Assembly (NCBI RefSeq): GCF_031755915.1
Contig: NC_083389.1
Coordinates: 21,699,001 to 21,763,000 of the forward strand
Length of the DNA stretch: 64,000 nucleotides
Origin: Ziziphus jujuba
Taxonomy: Eukaryota > Streptophyta > Magnoliopsida > Rosales > Rhamnaceae
Direction: 5' to 3'
Shown here: positions 33,504-46,325 of the stretch, piece by piece
Position numbering within the stretch: the stretch's first letter is position 1
How the letters are laid out: each line of letters begins with the position of its first letter
Program-made: the position numbers and the translations under genes
Notes under the pieces: generated by a model
The model's database searches: none
Seen by the model: the letters and a program-made list of their open reading frames with translations, nothing else
Told to the model about the DNA's origin: nothing

Positions 33504-36500
33504 ATGGCCTCACAATCCTTTGCAACTCCAACACCACCTAAGTTTGAAGGCCAAAACTATTCCATTTGGAGTATAAAAATGAAAGCCTGCCTTCAAGCCT
33601 TTGGTTTATGGGAAGTCATAGAAGAAGGTTATGTAGTGGAAGAGTTGAGAGCTAATGCAACCCAAGCACAAAAAAATGCACATGAAGCCGAAGTTGCCAA
33701 GGGGTTCAAGGCCCTCACTACCTTGCACTCCTCCGTGAGTGATTCCATTTTTACAAGGATAATGTCATGCACAAGTGCTAGAGAGGTTTGGATAAAGCTT
33801 CAAGAGGAGTTCCATGGAAATACTAGAACTCGATAAATGCAAGTTTTAAACCTAAGAAGAGAATTTGAGACCTTGAAAATGAAGGAGAATGAGCTTGTCA
33901 AGGATTTCACGAAAAGGATGCTCAAAGTGGTAAATCAAATTCGGGTCCTTGATGAGCAATTGACCGATCAAAGGGTAGTAGAGAAAGTATTGGTGAACTT
34001 ACCGGAAAGGTTTGAAGCTAAGATTTCCTCCCTTGAAGAATCTAGAAATCTTAGTGAAATAACCTTAAGTGAGCTCATCAATGCTCTTTAAGCAACCGAA
34101 CAAAGGAGAGCCATTAGAAAGGAGGAGACCATAGAGAGTGCATTCTATGGTGGCCACGGCAACAAAAAGAAGAATAAAGGTAGGAAGAGCAACAACACCA
34201 ACCAAACTAGTTTTACAACCAACAACAACACAAACAACAACAAAAGTGGATGAAATCAACAACAACAACAACAAAGCCATCAAAACCGAGGAGGGCATCC
34301 ACCTTGCCCTCATTGCAAGAAGCTTGGACATCCACCATCCAAGTGTTTTTGGAGGCCGGATGCATATTGTGAAAGATGTGGAGGAAAAAGCCACATTACC
34401 AAAGTATGCAAGCAAAGGAGACAACAAGCCAATGTGGTTAATGAAGAAGCCGAGAACCTATTTGTGGCCACATGCCTTAAGGCCACAAGTAGTGGTCTCG
34501 GTTGGCTTGTGGATAGTGGTTGCTCACACCACATGAGTTTCCAAAAGGATGGTTTTATGGAGCTTGACCGAAATTACAAAACTAAAGTGAAGATTGGTGA
34601 TGGCCGGTTCATGGAAGTAGAAGGCAAAGGAGATGTGTGCTTGAACACCAAGGAAGGTACCAAAATTATAAGATGTGCCATATGTTCCTAGTTTGTGAGA
34701 AGACTTGCTTAGTGTAGCACAATTGGTAGAAAGAGGCTTTGCTTTAAATTTTGCAAAAGATGGATGTATTATATATGATGCTTGTGGTAATGAGATGTTT
34801 AAGGTACCATTGAAGGACAAAAGCTATAGATTGGACCTAGTTAAGAATGAACAAGCCTTAAAAACCAAAGTGGAGTCCATTTCTTAACTTTGGCATAAAA
34901 GGCTTGGGCATTCTAGCTATGGTTCCATGAAAAACACCAATGCCATTGTGAAGGACATGCCAAATATCGAGGAGATGAGAAGCCTATGTGATGTATGCCA
35001 ACTAGAGAAATCCACACGGCTTCCATTCCCTAAAGCCGGTTCATGGAGAGCTAAGCAGAAGCTTGAGCTAGTCCATTCGGATGTGTGTGGACCGATGAGT
35101 TTGTCATCAATTGGAGGTTGTAAGTACTTCCTAACCTTCATTGATGACTACTCAAGGATGTGTTGGGTATATTTTCTAACAACCAAGTCATAAGTGCTTG
35201 AGAAGTTCATGGAATTCAAGAAGATAGTGGAAACCCAAAGCAATGCAAAGATGAAGTGCTTGAGAACCGACAATGGTGGAGAATATACAAGCTTGGCTAT
35301 GGAGGAGTTTTGCAAAGAAAATGGAATGGTGCATCAATTCACAACACCATATACACCACAACAAAATGGTGTTTGTGAGAGAAAAAATAGGACCTTGATG
35401 GAGATGGAAAGGTGCATGATACATGAGAAGAACATGCCAAAGAAGTTTTGGGCTGAAGCCATATACACGGCTAGCTACATCCAAAACCAAGCATACACTA
35501 AAGCCAATGAGTCCAAGACACCCTATGAGATATGGTAGGGAGAAAAACCATCTTTGGACGACATAAAAATCTTTGGAAGTGTTTGTTTTCTCCATGTTCA
35601 TCCACACATGAGAGAAAAGCTTGACAAAAGGGCAATGTGGGCATCTTGGTCGGGTTTAGTGAGGTTACCAAAGGTTTTAGGGTTTTCAACTTGGAAACCA
35701 AGAAACTTGTGGTAATAAGGGATGTGAGGATTGATGAAGATGCTGTTTGGGATTGGACAAAGGAGGAGCTTCTTGTCCATGAAGATAATGCTCGGTTGGA
35801 TGATGAAGAAGAAGAAACCAATGACAATGACAATGAAGAAAATGAAGATGATGAGGAGGATGCACTTAAGACCATTGGAGCCGAATTGGAGATTGGAGAT
35901 GGTGTTAGAGGAGAAAGGCCATTGTCCGAAATATATGAAAGGTGCAATGTTGCCTTGAGTGATCCTACCAATGCTCAAGAAGCTGTGCAAAAGAAAGAGT
36001 GGATGGAGGCCATGCAAACTGAAATGGATATGATAGAAAAGAATGAAACTTGGTCTTTGGTTTCTAAACCTAAAAACAAGAAACCAATTGGTGTAAAGTG
36101 GATCTTTAGGACCAAGTTCAACCCGGATGGAACAATATGCAAGCACAAGGTAAGGCTTGTGGCAAAAGGCTATGCACAATAAGCGGGTGTAGATTATGGA
36201 GAGACGTTTGCACCGGTTGCAAGAATGGAGACCATAAGGCTCATCCTATCCATCTCGACCTCAATGTCATGGAAGGTGTACCACCTTGATGTAAAGTTGG
36301 CTTTCTTGAATGGTGTGCTTCAAGAGGAGGTTTATGTCAAGCAAGCCAAGGGCTTCACTGTTCAAGGACATGACGACAAAGTCTACCTTCTACACAAGGC
36401 ACTTAACGAGTTAAAGCAAGCACCTAGGGGTTGGTATGGCAAGATTAATGGTTACTTGATCTACCAAGGCTTTAGGAGGAGTTCAAATGAGCCAACACTA

Positions 36501-37501
36501 TACATAAGGAATGAAGAAGGCATGATTGTTATCTCACTCTATGTGGATGATTTGTTGGTCACGGGTGAAAATGAAAAGAATGTGGAAGTTTTGAAAAATG
36601 AACTTGAAAAGGAGTTTGACATGTCAAGCCTTGGTGAAATGAATTACTTCCTTGGAGTTGAAGTGATGCAATGCTCTAGGGGTATCTTCATATCTTAAGA
36701 GAAATACATCAAAGATCTTTTGAAAAAATTCAACCTTGATGAATGCAAGCCAATGTCAACACCAATGAGCCAAGGAGACAAATACAAAAGGAGGATGGCA
36801 CACCAAAGGTAAACCCGACCCTATATAGAAGCATGATAGGAAGTTTGCTTTATGTATGTTTATTAAGACCGGATATTATGCATGCCACATGTGTTTTGTC
36901 TAGATATATGCAAGCATCATCCCAAAATCATTTTGTAGGTGCCAAAAGAATTCTTAGATACTTAAAAGGAACATAAGATTTTGGAGTTTGGTATGATAGG
37001 CAAGATGCGATGAGATTAATGGCCTACTCGGATAGTGATTGGGCTAGATGCTTGGATGATATGAAGAGCACTTCGAAGTATCTTTTCTCACTTGATAGTG
37101 GACCATTCTCATGGAATGCAAAGAAGCAAGCAACAACCGCTCAAAGCACCGTCGAAGCCGAGTACATTGCTTGCTCTTCATGTGCAAATCAATGCATTTG
37201 GCTTAGGAAATTATTGGAGGACATTGGTTATCCTCAAGAGGGATCAACCATCATCAAATGTGACAACACTTCAGCCATATCAATAGCCAAGAACCCCGTT
37301 CAACATGGAAGGACAAAACACATACCGGTGAAGTATCACTCTTTGAGGGAGTTTGAAGAAAATGGAGAAGTAAGCTTGGAATATATCAGGACCAAAGATA
37401 ACCTTGCAGATTTCTTCACCAAGCCACTTCCAAAAGCAAGATTTGAGACCTTGAGGAAGCTTCTAAATATTACAAGCAAGAACACCAAGGAGGAGTGTTG
37501 A
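33504..37501 (+). pseudogene. Copia gag-pol polyprotein, decayed
   Basis: Gag starts at MASQSFATP with the plant-copia FEGQNYSIWSIKMKACLQ motif and LNLRREFETLKM. Two zinc knuckles (CPHC-H-C and CERC-H-C) lie at about 34300-34420. The protease motif LVDSGCSHHM is at about 34507. The GAG-pre-integrase LWHKRLGH is near 34890. The integrase D-D-E is seen as HSDVCGP, TDNGGEY and VCERKN. RT has WIFRTKF, HLDVKLAFLNG and the catalytic YVDD near 36540. RNase H has YSDSDWA, AEYIA and KCDN. In-frame stops lie at 33834, 34089, 34251, 34696, 34885, 35191, 35536, 36180, 36696 and 36974; frame changes at about 34670, 35630 and 36785. Several stops fit CAA to TAA changes, as expected from methylated-cytosine decay. 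The last codon and stop fall in the first six bases of the 3' LTR. Confidence 0.95.
37487..37495 (+). promoter_or_regulatory. Polypurine tract
   Basis: AAGGAGGAG lies immediately before the 3' LTR, the plus-strand priming site. It also encodes the end of RNase H. Confidence 0.75.
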
Positions 37502-38481
37502 AATGTGGTGATTTTGCCACAATGTGCAAGGTAGTTCGGTTACACTTGTACTCTTTGTTTTGTAACATCAAATACCAAACATTATTTATGTTCATGCATT
37601 TTATTTTATCTTCTAATGTTTAAGAACAATATCCTTTTTGTAATGCCCTAAGCTCATTAACTAAAGCTTAGGGCCTTTTTGTCTAGTTGCTGGAATTGTA
37701 TTTCCAGAAACATAAGTCCACTTCGTTGGATGCCGTTTGAAGAAGGTTTGGGATTTGGATCTGAATTTTGGATATAATAAGCTAGAAATGCAGAGGAAGC
37801 AACATAAAAAAGAATGGCCCAATTTGGATCTGGGAAGGCTGAGTTAAACCCTAAACAATCTGACCCTTGTGCAGTTTTGTTGCCCAGAAATCTGGGCAAA
37901 ACTGCCTCGAGTTTAATTATTTTTGAATGGGAAAATGGACTTGGTTTTATCTGTTTTTTGACTAGAACACAGTTTAATATTCAAAAAGGCTTCCCTCCAT
38001 TTTTCAATTCAAATGCCTTAGACAAGCCGAACTGCCCATTAAAAAAGGTTTCTTGCATGCCCAGTATATTGATTAGAGTTAGTTGAGGTAGTTTGGCTTG
38101 GTTGGTTACTTTTAATGCTTTTGTATTTATTGCTCAATATGACAGTTGTCTTATTTCCTTTTTTGATGTATTTAAAAGTATGAAAATTGTAATGAAAAAA
38201 AGGGGAAAGAAATATTCAAAATTTTTTGAAAAACAACAATTTTGGCTCTCTTTCTCTCTCTCTCTCTTTCTCTCAACTACTACATTTATTTTCTTCTTTT
38301 TCCCAAAAGCTAACAACCTTCTCAAGAACCCTAAACTGCCATTAAAATCAGAAACAAAACCTTAACAAACCCAAAAAAAACAAAATCAAGAACCAAGAAC
38401 AAACAACATTCATTCTTGACTAATACCTTGAATGATTGTGCTCTAGGGTACAACAACATAAACCTACACCAAATTCCATCA
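37496..38481 (+). repeat. 3' LTR of the copia element
   Basis: 986 bp with canonical TG...CA ends, followed by the GACCC duplication. It keeps the canonical TG that is mutated in the 5' LTR. Confidence 0.95.
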
Positions 38482-38544
38482 GACCCTGTGTAGTGGGAAT
38501 TTTTGGGTTGTGGGGATCGCTTGTGAGAATTTTGGTTTTCAGAG

Positions 38545-39300
38545 ATGGAAGGGGCTCCTATCGACAAAGGAGGACATTCAAGCGATAGTATAAGAGCATC
38601 TTTACGGCAGCTGGATCTAACAGCAGAGGTAGGTGGAGCCTCAAAGAGATCTAGTTTGGCTCTAGATGGGAAAATTTTATCACAAAACTGGTGAAGAAGA
38701 GCATAGTACAGATGATCATGAGAAGGATCTGGTTTACATAGGATTCAACGATAGTGGAGCAACTAAGCACAAACACTTTCATATTCTGGTTTAAATAAGT
38801 TACAGATAAAAATAGAATATGGAACAGAAGACCATGGACTATTAATGGCGCTCAACTTATCCTAAAGGAATGGAAGCCCCAAATGTCTGCTAGGGTTTTC
38901 GATTTTTCATGCTCAACTTTTTTGGATTAAGGTTCATGGATTACGGCTGCAATTCATGAACTTTGAAAATGCGAAGAAAATTGGAGGTCTTTGCAAAGAT
39001 TTAATCAAATGCAGAGATACTTCAAGGAAGAATGTGATGGGTATGAGCTTCTTGCGACGCAAGTGGAGGTTGACATCTCAAAGCCCATTCGCACAAGATT
39101 CTTTCATAAGAATGGAAAGGGAAAAATATGGATACGATTTTGCTATGAATGATTAGGAGACTTGTGCTATAATTGAGAGATCCTTGGGCACTTGAAAAGT
39201 TCTTACAATTTGGCAGGAAAGTCCTAAATCGACCAAGAAAGGGAGGGGGAGGATTTTGGAGCTTATTGAAGAGCAGAAGAAAGGGCTTTCTCAATAGTGA
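38545..39300 (+). pseudogene. LINE ORF1 (DUF4283-like RNA-binding protein) remnant
   Basis: Begins MEGAPIDKGG at 38545. Then, in shifting frames, RIWNRRPWTINGAQLILKEW and FWIKVHGLRLQFMNFENA, the conserved core of plant LINE and retroelement DUF4283 proteins. A degenerate CCHC knuckle follows near 39140-39200 (LCYN, then LGHL), with the second cysteine replaced by a stop. The protein would package LINE RNA; this copy cannot. Frames at 39297-40197 may be the remains of the poorly conserved C-terminal part. Confidence 0.7.
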
Positions 39301-40329
39301 GTGAAGGCAGCTACCTTCGAAGGATCGAAAACTCTAGAAAAGACTATTTTGATTCCTTCACAACTGAAGATTTAGAAGCTGAAGATGTAGGTATGAACAA
39401 ACAGCATGAAGAAGCTTCATCGGTGGTGAATAGTGTTACAGTTTCTCAAATTTCGGCAAGCCTTGCTATTGTAGATGGGACCCACACAAATCAACAAAAG
39501 GTTTGGATTCCAAGGAAAGAAAATGAGATATTAATGGCACCTAGTCCTAGGAATAAGGTGAAGCCTTTGATAGTTGCTTCTGACAATCATGAAGAGTCTC
39601 TTTCGAACCATGCTTTTAAGGGACAAAATAAAGTTTTTTCAAGTTCTATGATGAGTGAGTCTAGGGTCAAGAAAGAGTAGTAGGTTTCTAAGGAGCTAAC
39701 AGAGTTAGCCATTAAGCCGACACCTCTCCCTAATCTACCTATAAAACCTAACTTTTTAAGTTTCAATTTGGGAGTGGAAGAAGTGAAAAGATCGGAAGAG
39801 GGGAGGCTAGCGGAGCACAAAAGGAATCTTAAATCCACAGTGACCATAGCCCAGTCTAAAAGTCAAAAGTTGGGCCCTAAAGATTATCCACTTCTGGAAG
39901 GCCTATCTTGCAAGCCCAATTTTGTATTCGGCATTTCTGAGGAGTTAGAAGGCTTAAAGGAAGGGTCTTTTGTAAGTAATGTCAAGCTAAAGTATCGGGT
40001 TGGAGAGAGAGAGAGAGACTTTATTACTAGGAAAAGGCCTATCTATTGAGATTGTGTCTTTGAGGAAGATTAAGGGAGTCAGGCTAGAGGACTCTTTTGA
40101 AGCCCAAGAAGGTGGAGGCTATTTTTCCCATTCGACTCTTTCAAATTCACCTAAAATAAGGCTAAAAGCTTTGGCAAGAGAGGTGGGCACTGCTTGAATC
40201 TCTGAGAACGGTGGCTTGGAGGAGGAGACAAAAGTCAGAAATCTTGATAGCTCTAAGCCTGAGGAGGTAGACCAAATCATGCCCACTTCCTCCCCTATCA
40301 ATGAATATCATCACTTGGAGTTACCAAAG

Positions 40330-41000
40330 GTTAGGGAAATCGCCTTCATGGCCTTGTGAAAAAGCACTCCCCAAATGATCTTTTTCTATCTGAAACTAAA
40401 TCACACAAGGAAAGACTGGATAGAATTAGGAAAAGTTTAAATTTTGATAGCTGTTTTATGTTAGAGGCGAAAAACGATAAGGAAGGACTCGCATTATTCT
40501 GGAATTGGACAGTGATCTTAACTTCGAAGTGGATTTTTAGTGTACTGGTAGAGTCGAGTGTTAAAGAAACTGGATGATTTGGTTTTGTCATTACCTTTCT
40601 GAGAGATCCTTGAGAAAAGATTTCTAGAAAGACTTGTCTTTCAATGTTAATGTTGGTATACCTTCGTGGGTTTGTATGAGGAACTTTAATGATGTTATTG
40701 ATCAAAAGGAAAAAATTGGGAGGAAGGAAACTCTCAACAAAGTCTAATTTTTTCCTTAGAAATTTTGTTTTTAAGGTTGGAGCCTTAGATATTGGTTTTG
40801 TAGGAAACCCCTTTACCTAATGTAATAAAAAGAGAGGACTTGTAAATATCAGAGAGTGGTTGGATAGAGTGCTGGTGAGTTTAGAATGGAGATTATCATA
40901 TGATCAAGAGGGAGTATCCCATCTTTCAAATGAAGTTTTGGACCACACTCCTATCTTTTTGTCTTTGTCTTTGGATCATCATCATAGGCCTAGACAGTTC
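40330..41000 (+). pseudogene. LINE ORF2 endonuclease domain remnant
   Basis: LFLSETKSHKERLDRIRKS and FDSCFMLEAKNDKEGLALFW match the ExK and 'GLALLW' region of plant L1 apurinic-type endonucleases. Further on are CNKKRGLVNIREWLDRVLV-like residues and DHTPIFLSL. At least three frame changes and several stops occur. Confidence 0.8.
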
Positions 41001-41030
41001 AGATTCCTCGAAGTTTAGACTAGAGACCTA

Positions 41031-42340
41031 ATGTATAAAGAGGTAGTATTTAAGGCTTGGAAGAGGGCAGACTTTAGAGGCAGAGTTGCTTCGGTTAGGT
41101 ATAAAATTCACAGCATTGCTTGGGTGAGAGAACTAGAAAAAAGGCTTCAATGGATCCAAGGTTTGAGACCTACAAGAGACGTCCTGGCTAAAGAGAGATC
41201 TATGCAAAGAGACTTGGAAGAATGGAGGAAAAGACTAGAACTGCTTTGGAGACAAAAGTCTAGAGAATTATAGTTAAAGACTGGAGATAGAAATTTGAAA
41301 TTTTTTCATGCAGAAACAGTTGCAAACAGAGGAAAAATTTTCATCCATGCTCTAAAAGATAATGAAGGGAATTGGATAGAGACTAGAAGTGAAATTGGGC
41401 CTTTTTTGATAAATGAATTCTCCATGCTATTCAAGGAAAAGAATTTGAGTAGAAGTGAAAGTCTTGGAGAGTTTATTCCAACTTGTTTATCAAGGGAGGA
41501 AGCCGACCATCTGGAGGTAGTCCCGACAGATGACAAAATTTGGAGGGTGGTTAGAAGGTTGTATCCCATAAAAGCACCTGGATCCGATGGAATGCCATCT
41601 TTGTTTTTCAAAAATACTAGAGCATAGTTGGGCATGATGTGTCAAAGATGGTCTAGAATGAGTTTCGGTCTAGTATTCTTCCAAGAGACATAAACAGAAC
41701 TTTCGTAGTTTTAATTCATAAAGCTAGAGATGCCTCTGAGTTTAAAAACCTCCGACCGATCAATCTATGCAACACAATATACAAAATCATTTAAAAACTC
41801 ATTGCGGAATGAATCGAGCTTTTGTTGGTCAAATTAATATCCCCAAATCAGTTGGCTTTTGTGCCAGGTCGATAGATAGGAGAGAATACTATCCTAGCTA
41901 ATGAAGTAGTGCACTTTATGACTCGTAAGAAATGCGTTAAAGGAATTGTTGGCGTCAAAGTTGATTTGCAAAAAGCTTATGATAGGGTGGATTGGGTTAT
42001 CCTCTCTCGAATTCTAATTCTCTTTGAATTTCCAGACAAGTTTGTTAAGTTGATTCTTAATTGCATCTCCACAGTTTCAATGGAACTTCTTTTAAATGGC
42101 AGTGTGGCTGGGAAAATTCCTATGGAGAGGGGCTTAAGATAAGGGGATCTTTTATCCCCCCTTCCTCTTTATTATCATGTCAGAACTCCTCTCTAGGATG
42201 CTTCACAAATGGGAAATTGATCGGAAAATAAACGGAGTCAAGTTGGGCAGATCGTCCCCCTCAATATCTCATCTCTTGTTTGTGAACAACTTATTAATCT
42301 TCTGCAGAGATAATAGGGAGAAGATAAAAAAAATGCTTTA
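41031..42340 (+). pseudogene. LINE ORF2 reverse transcriptase remnant, active site lost
   Basis: Readable blocks in order: NLKFFHAETVANRGK, IKAPGSDGMPSLFF, FKNLRPINLCNTIYKII, NQLAFVPGR, VKVDLQKAYDRVDW, the LNG-to-ERGLR segment followed by a stop in place of Q, then GDLLSP. The catalytic FADD-type motif reads FVNN at 42279-42290 (aac aac for the two aspartates). The order and motifs are those of plant L1 RT; the protein is non-functional. Confidence 0.85.
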
Positions 42341-42599
42341 AAGTGCCTTCAACTCTATTGCAAATTGATAGGCCAAGAATTAATGTCGATAAATTAGGTT
42401 TTTCTTTTTCTTTTTCTTTTTTTTCAAAAACTGTTTTAGGCAGAACCAAAGTGACCATTAAAAGATGTCTTGGCATGAAAGAACTTGACAAAAAGCATTT
42501 GAAGATCTCAGAAGCAAGATGACAGATTTTCTTGTGGAAGCTTACAAATTTTGGGCTCCAGGTGAAGTCAAATCTTTCCTAAAGAGGAGTAGAGCTAGA

Positions 42600-43440
42600 A
42601 AGTGATAGATTTGTGTATGGCTGTGAGAGCCTAAAAACAAAATTCATGTCTTTTTCCAATGTGAAGTGACGAAAAGGATTTGGTTCGCAAGCCCTTGGTG
42701 TATTAGATGGGAAAGTGTGGACTCTACAGGATTACTTTCCTACCTAAAGTGGTTGACGATATCAGAGGGAGTGCTCCCTGTCCTATCGAATGATAAGGAG
42801 AGTTTTTCCTTGTTTAGTGAACCATTTTGGAGCACCTGTGGTGGCCACAGAACAAAATCGTGCACAAGGAAACTGCTGGTAGCATAGAACTCTTTGTGTT
42901 GAAGATTTGGAATAGGTAGAAAGAGTATGAAGAAGTCTAAAAAGCAGAGAGTGCGAGAGTTTGGATAAGAACATGGAAACGAATGGAGATAATTTGCAGT
43001 GTTGGAGAAGACCAGGTCATGGAGTTATCAAAACTAATTCCGATGCAACTATGACCAAGAAATGTAGCTTTCTGGCTATTATAGCCAGAAATGATAAATG
43101 AGAGGTCATGCATATTCATGCTTTCAAGTCTGGCATCTTCATCCTTGAAGATGTGAAAATGGAGGCAATCTTAAGAGCCATGCAGACTGCAGTATAATTC
43201 AGATGGAGTAATGTTTGTGTGGAGTCCGATGCTGCTTCAATGATAAATAGTATTGTTTATAGAGAGCTGAATTCCATACATGGCTACTGAACATCTGTTT
43301 AAAGACATAGTTTTGCTTGTTTCCTCTTTTGCCAGTATTTCTTTTAGTTGGGCTCCTAGGAGGACCAATGGTATTGCCCATTCTATTGGCAAATGGGTTG
43401 TAAAAAAATGGTTTCTATGGTCCTCTAGATATTAGCTACT
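42600..43440 (+). pseudogene. LINE zinc-binding and RNase H-like C-terminus remnant
   Basis: HVFFQCEVTKRIWFASPW resembles the zf-RVT region of plant LINEs. From about 43005, GVIKTNSDATMTKKCSFLAIIA, VKMEAILRAMQTA and WSNVCVESDAASMIN follow the RNase H-like domain (D, E, D residues visible), then SFSWAPRRTNG-IAHSIGKW-like residues. Several stops interrupt it. Confidence 0.8.
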
Positions 43441-43540
43441 TGTCCAAATCCATTTTGTCTAGTTTGATTTAGGAAAGTGAGCCTGAGAGAGCTACTTGAA
43501 TCGGGCCTTGGTTTGCCCTTCCTTGTATGAATCCCAAGTT

Positions 43541-43608
43541 TTTTTTTTTTTTTTGTTTTTATTTATTTATTTATTTTTTTATAAAATAACTTTCAAGGAC
43601 TAGCTTTG

Positions 43609-43644
<36 letters not shown>

Positions 43645-46325
43645 CCAATTAGGATAAGAATTCTTATAGGATTTGAACTTTTATTACATGTTCCAATTGA
43701 AATATAGGCAATATTATTACTATTATGAATTTTACTTTTAATAAAATAATATTACTATGAATTATATATTAGATACAAAAAAAAAAAAAAGAATAAGATA
43801 TTCTTTCTACGCCATAAAGTAATGTATTGCATATAAAATGTCATCACTATTTATTTAATTTTTGCAAGAATGCAAGTGTTTAATCAACTGATTTTCAAAT
43901 TTCACATTATTCAAGTTGGTTTTCTTAATAAAAAAAAATTCTTAAAGGATATTTAATTACAGAATAAAATTAGAGATACCATCTAATCTATCAAATTATT
44001 TATTTATCAAGTATACACATGTTATTATTTGATTGGTTTATATTTAGCTATATTTATCATTTCAAAAATTAACTTATCCATATTTAAATTACATCAATAT
44101 GCTAAATAATTATATAGGAATACATGTATGCTTGACAAATAACTTTTTTTTATTTATTTATCAAAAAACTATACATTATACGCCAAAATTACAGCTCATT
44201 ATAATTGGTAAAGAAGGAATTTACTTAGGCCAACGTTTGAACTTGAATATTAAGAGGTATTCTCACTGAATTTTATGAATAAAATATATATTAAAGAAAT
44301 GATGAATGCTAGTGTCACATATTAGAGAATTCTATTTGCATTACCCTATCTTTCGGCTTGGTATATCTATTAAGCCCATGAATTACCGTATGGTTGGATT
44401 AGGATTTCTATTCAAGCCTTGTTGATGCTACATTAATCACATGCTCATGGATTGGGTACGGTTTGGTTAGTTCGACTTATAACCTTTTTGGGCTCATATG
44501 AATATTTAGGAGGATTAGAGATTTTGTAGTAAATGAATCCTATATGCTAAAGTATTCAAACCTTCATTGATCTATTGAGCTCCAAGCTTATGCTTATGTT
44601 TCCTAGCTCGCTAAGTTAATAATTTATGGAAAGGTTCATATATTTCTAATAATACAAAGGTATGATTTGAACCTTTGGTATCATACAATTGAATTAAGGA
44701 TCTTCTTGCTTTGATAATGGCAAATCTTGCAAATGTATTAAAGATGGAAACAACGATATTGAGTTAAAGATATTTCCTTTTGATGAAGAAAGAACATATC
44801 TATGGTTTAGCACATTATGGTTCAGAGACTTAGATCAAAGACACTATATAAAAGCTTACTCTACAACAAAGCCCAAGGTATATATACAATATTTTACATT
44901 GAGTATCAACGTGGTAGATATTTTATTTGAGCATCAAATTGTTTTTGACTAATACCACTCCAATGCCCTAATATTCTCGCGACTTTTACTTTTGTATATT
45001 AAAATTTTCTATGTTTTCTATTATTTTACGGACAATTTCTAAAGAAAATTTTAATATTCATATCAAAATCCATATATCAGATTTGTGCATCAACACCAAC
45101 TCTACTCTTACAAGTTTGTGCGATATTGTTCTGTTTCTTTGATAACAAAAAGTGGGTCCATTCAGCAGCTGTCACATGGATTGAATGGATCCCACACCAT
45201 AATAAGTTAATAGTGGGAGATAAAGCAATTACGAAAACGTGAGTGGCATGGTGGACATATTTCGCAGAGAATCAATGACGTTCGAGGGAGATACGTTGAG
45301 TAGTCCAACTTGTAGCAGAAGATCAAGCTTTTTTCTTGAATTTTACAATTCCCTTGGACTTTTTTCTGATCCTTTAAGAACTTAATGAAAACGAGATGAA
45401 AATTTTTGGAATTGAGAGTTTGTGTCTATGATATTTTGAATATGCGCATGAGTTCCCTCTTCAACTAATTGTGAATTTATATATATATATATATATGTAT
45501 AATTTTTTTTTTATCGTGTGATTATTTATATGAGTATTTAATAAGTATATAAAAAAAATGATTATTTGCTTACGATAATTGTCATTTTGTATATGGTTGC
45601 AAAACATTAATGACTATTTTTTCACATAACCATAGCTTTTTTTTTTTCAATTTTTGTTTGAAACTACATTATCATAAAAAGACTATATATATATACAGCA
45701 ACTTTCATATGAAATCAGTGGGTCCTGCAATGTCCCCCATGTGGCAGTTGTTCTACGACTGATCACTAAGTGGACCTTTTGCTTTGCCTTTTTCTGTAAC
45801 TTCTTTTTTTCTTTCATTTTCATTCTTCTTTATAAATTTATTTTTCTTTAAAAAAAAAAAAAAAAAAAGGAAGCTAAAGAAGAAAATTGTGTATGTTTTC
45901 AGTCAAAGGAAGGTGAAAAGTCGAATTTACCAACATCTATAAAAAAGAAGGGGAATATTAAATTAGTTCTTTTCTTATTTAGATGCAGAAAAAATGACAT
46001 TTTGGCTGAAGAGATTTTTTTAGTTCTTATCAGAAATTATTCCTAGCGCTTATTCATATATTAATTAGCCAACTATTTTATTTTTACAGAATTATTAAAA
46101 TGACTTTTAATTCGAATTTTTTAAAATTACAGAATTGTGCCTAATGGCAAGATTAATACTCTTCCACAGAAGCTTAACTTGTTACCGATTGGTCAAAAAA
46201 AAATAAAAAAATCATTTTCTATACCTTAATTTACTTTTTTGTACGAAGTAATTAGATATATTAAATTGTGTTGCAGTTTTAAGAAAATATATATAGGAAA
46301 AAAGAGTAGAATTTATATGAAAAGA
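43541..46325. other. AT-rich sequence with degenerate pieces of the local repeat modules
   Basis: 43595-43690 repeats the 'ttcaaggactagctttggct', (TA)n, 'atccaattaggataagaatt' module seen at 7585, 16815 and 23800. 45154-45197 is a copy of the five-copy motif. 44260-45100 is unique to the eye, with no domain-bearing frame. No gene is supported. Confidence 0.45.
45154..45197. repeat. Five-copy conserved noncoding motif (copy 3)
   Basis: 'gtccattcagcagctgtcac' then 'atggattgaatggatcccac'. See 4681-4722. Confidence 0.5.

Larger units (their letters stand above)
32298..38481 (+). mobile_element. Full-length Ty1/copia LTR retrotransposon, TSD GACCC
   Basis: The element is 6.18 kb. LTRs lie at 32298-33299 and 37496-38481, with a primer-binding site at 33300-33311 and a polypurine tract just before the 3' LTR. 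The perfect 5-bp duplication GACCC is at 32293-32297 and 38482-38486. The order of domains (gag, protease, integrase, RT, RNase H) is that of copia. The gag-pol frame is broken by ten stops and three frameshifts, so it cannot move autonomously. Confidence 0.96.
38487..43540 (+). mobile_element. Degenerate L1-type plant LINE with RNase H
   Basis: Two diagnostic reading regions in order: an ORF1 gag-like region, then ORF2 with endonuclease, reverse transcriptase, zinc-finger and RNase H domains, all frame-broken. The 3' end is near 43540, where 'tgtatgaatcccaag' meets a T/A-rich tract. Shortened spacing between RT and the RNase H domain shows an internal deletion. A target duplication was not found. 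Confidence 0.85.
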
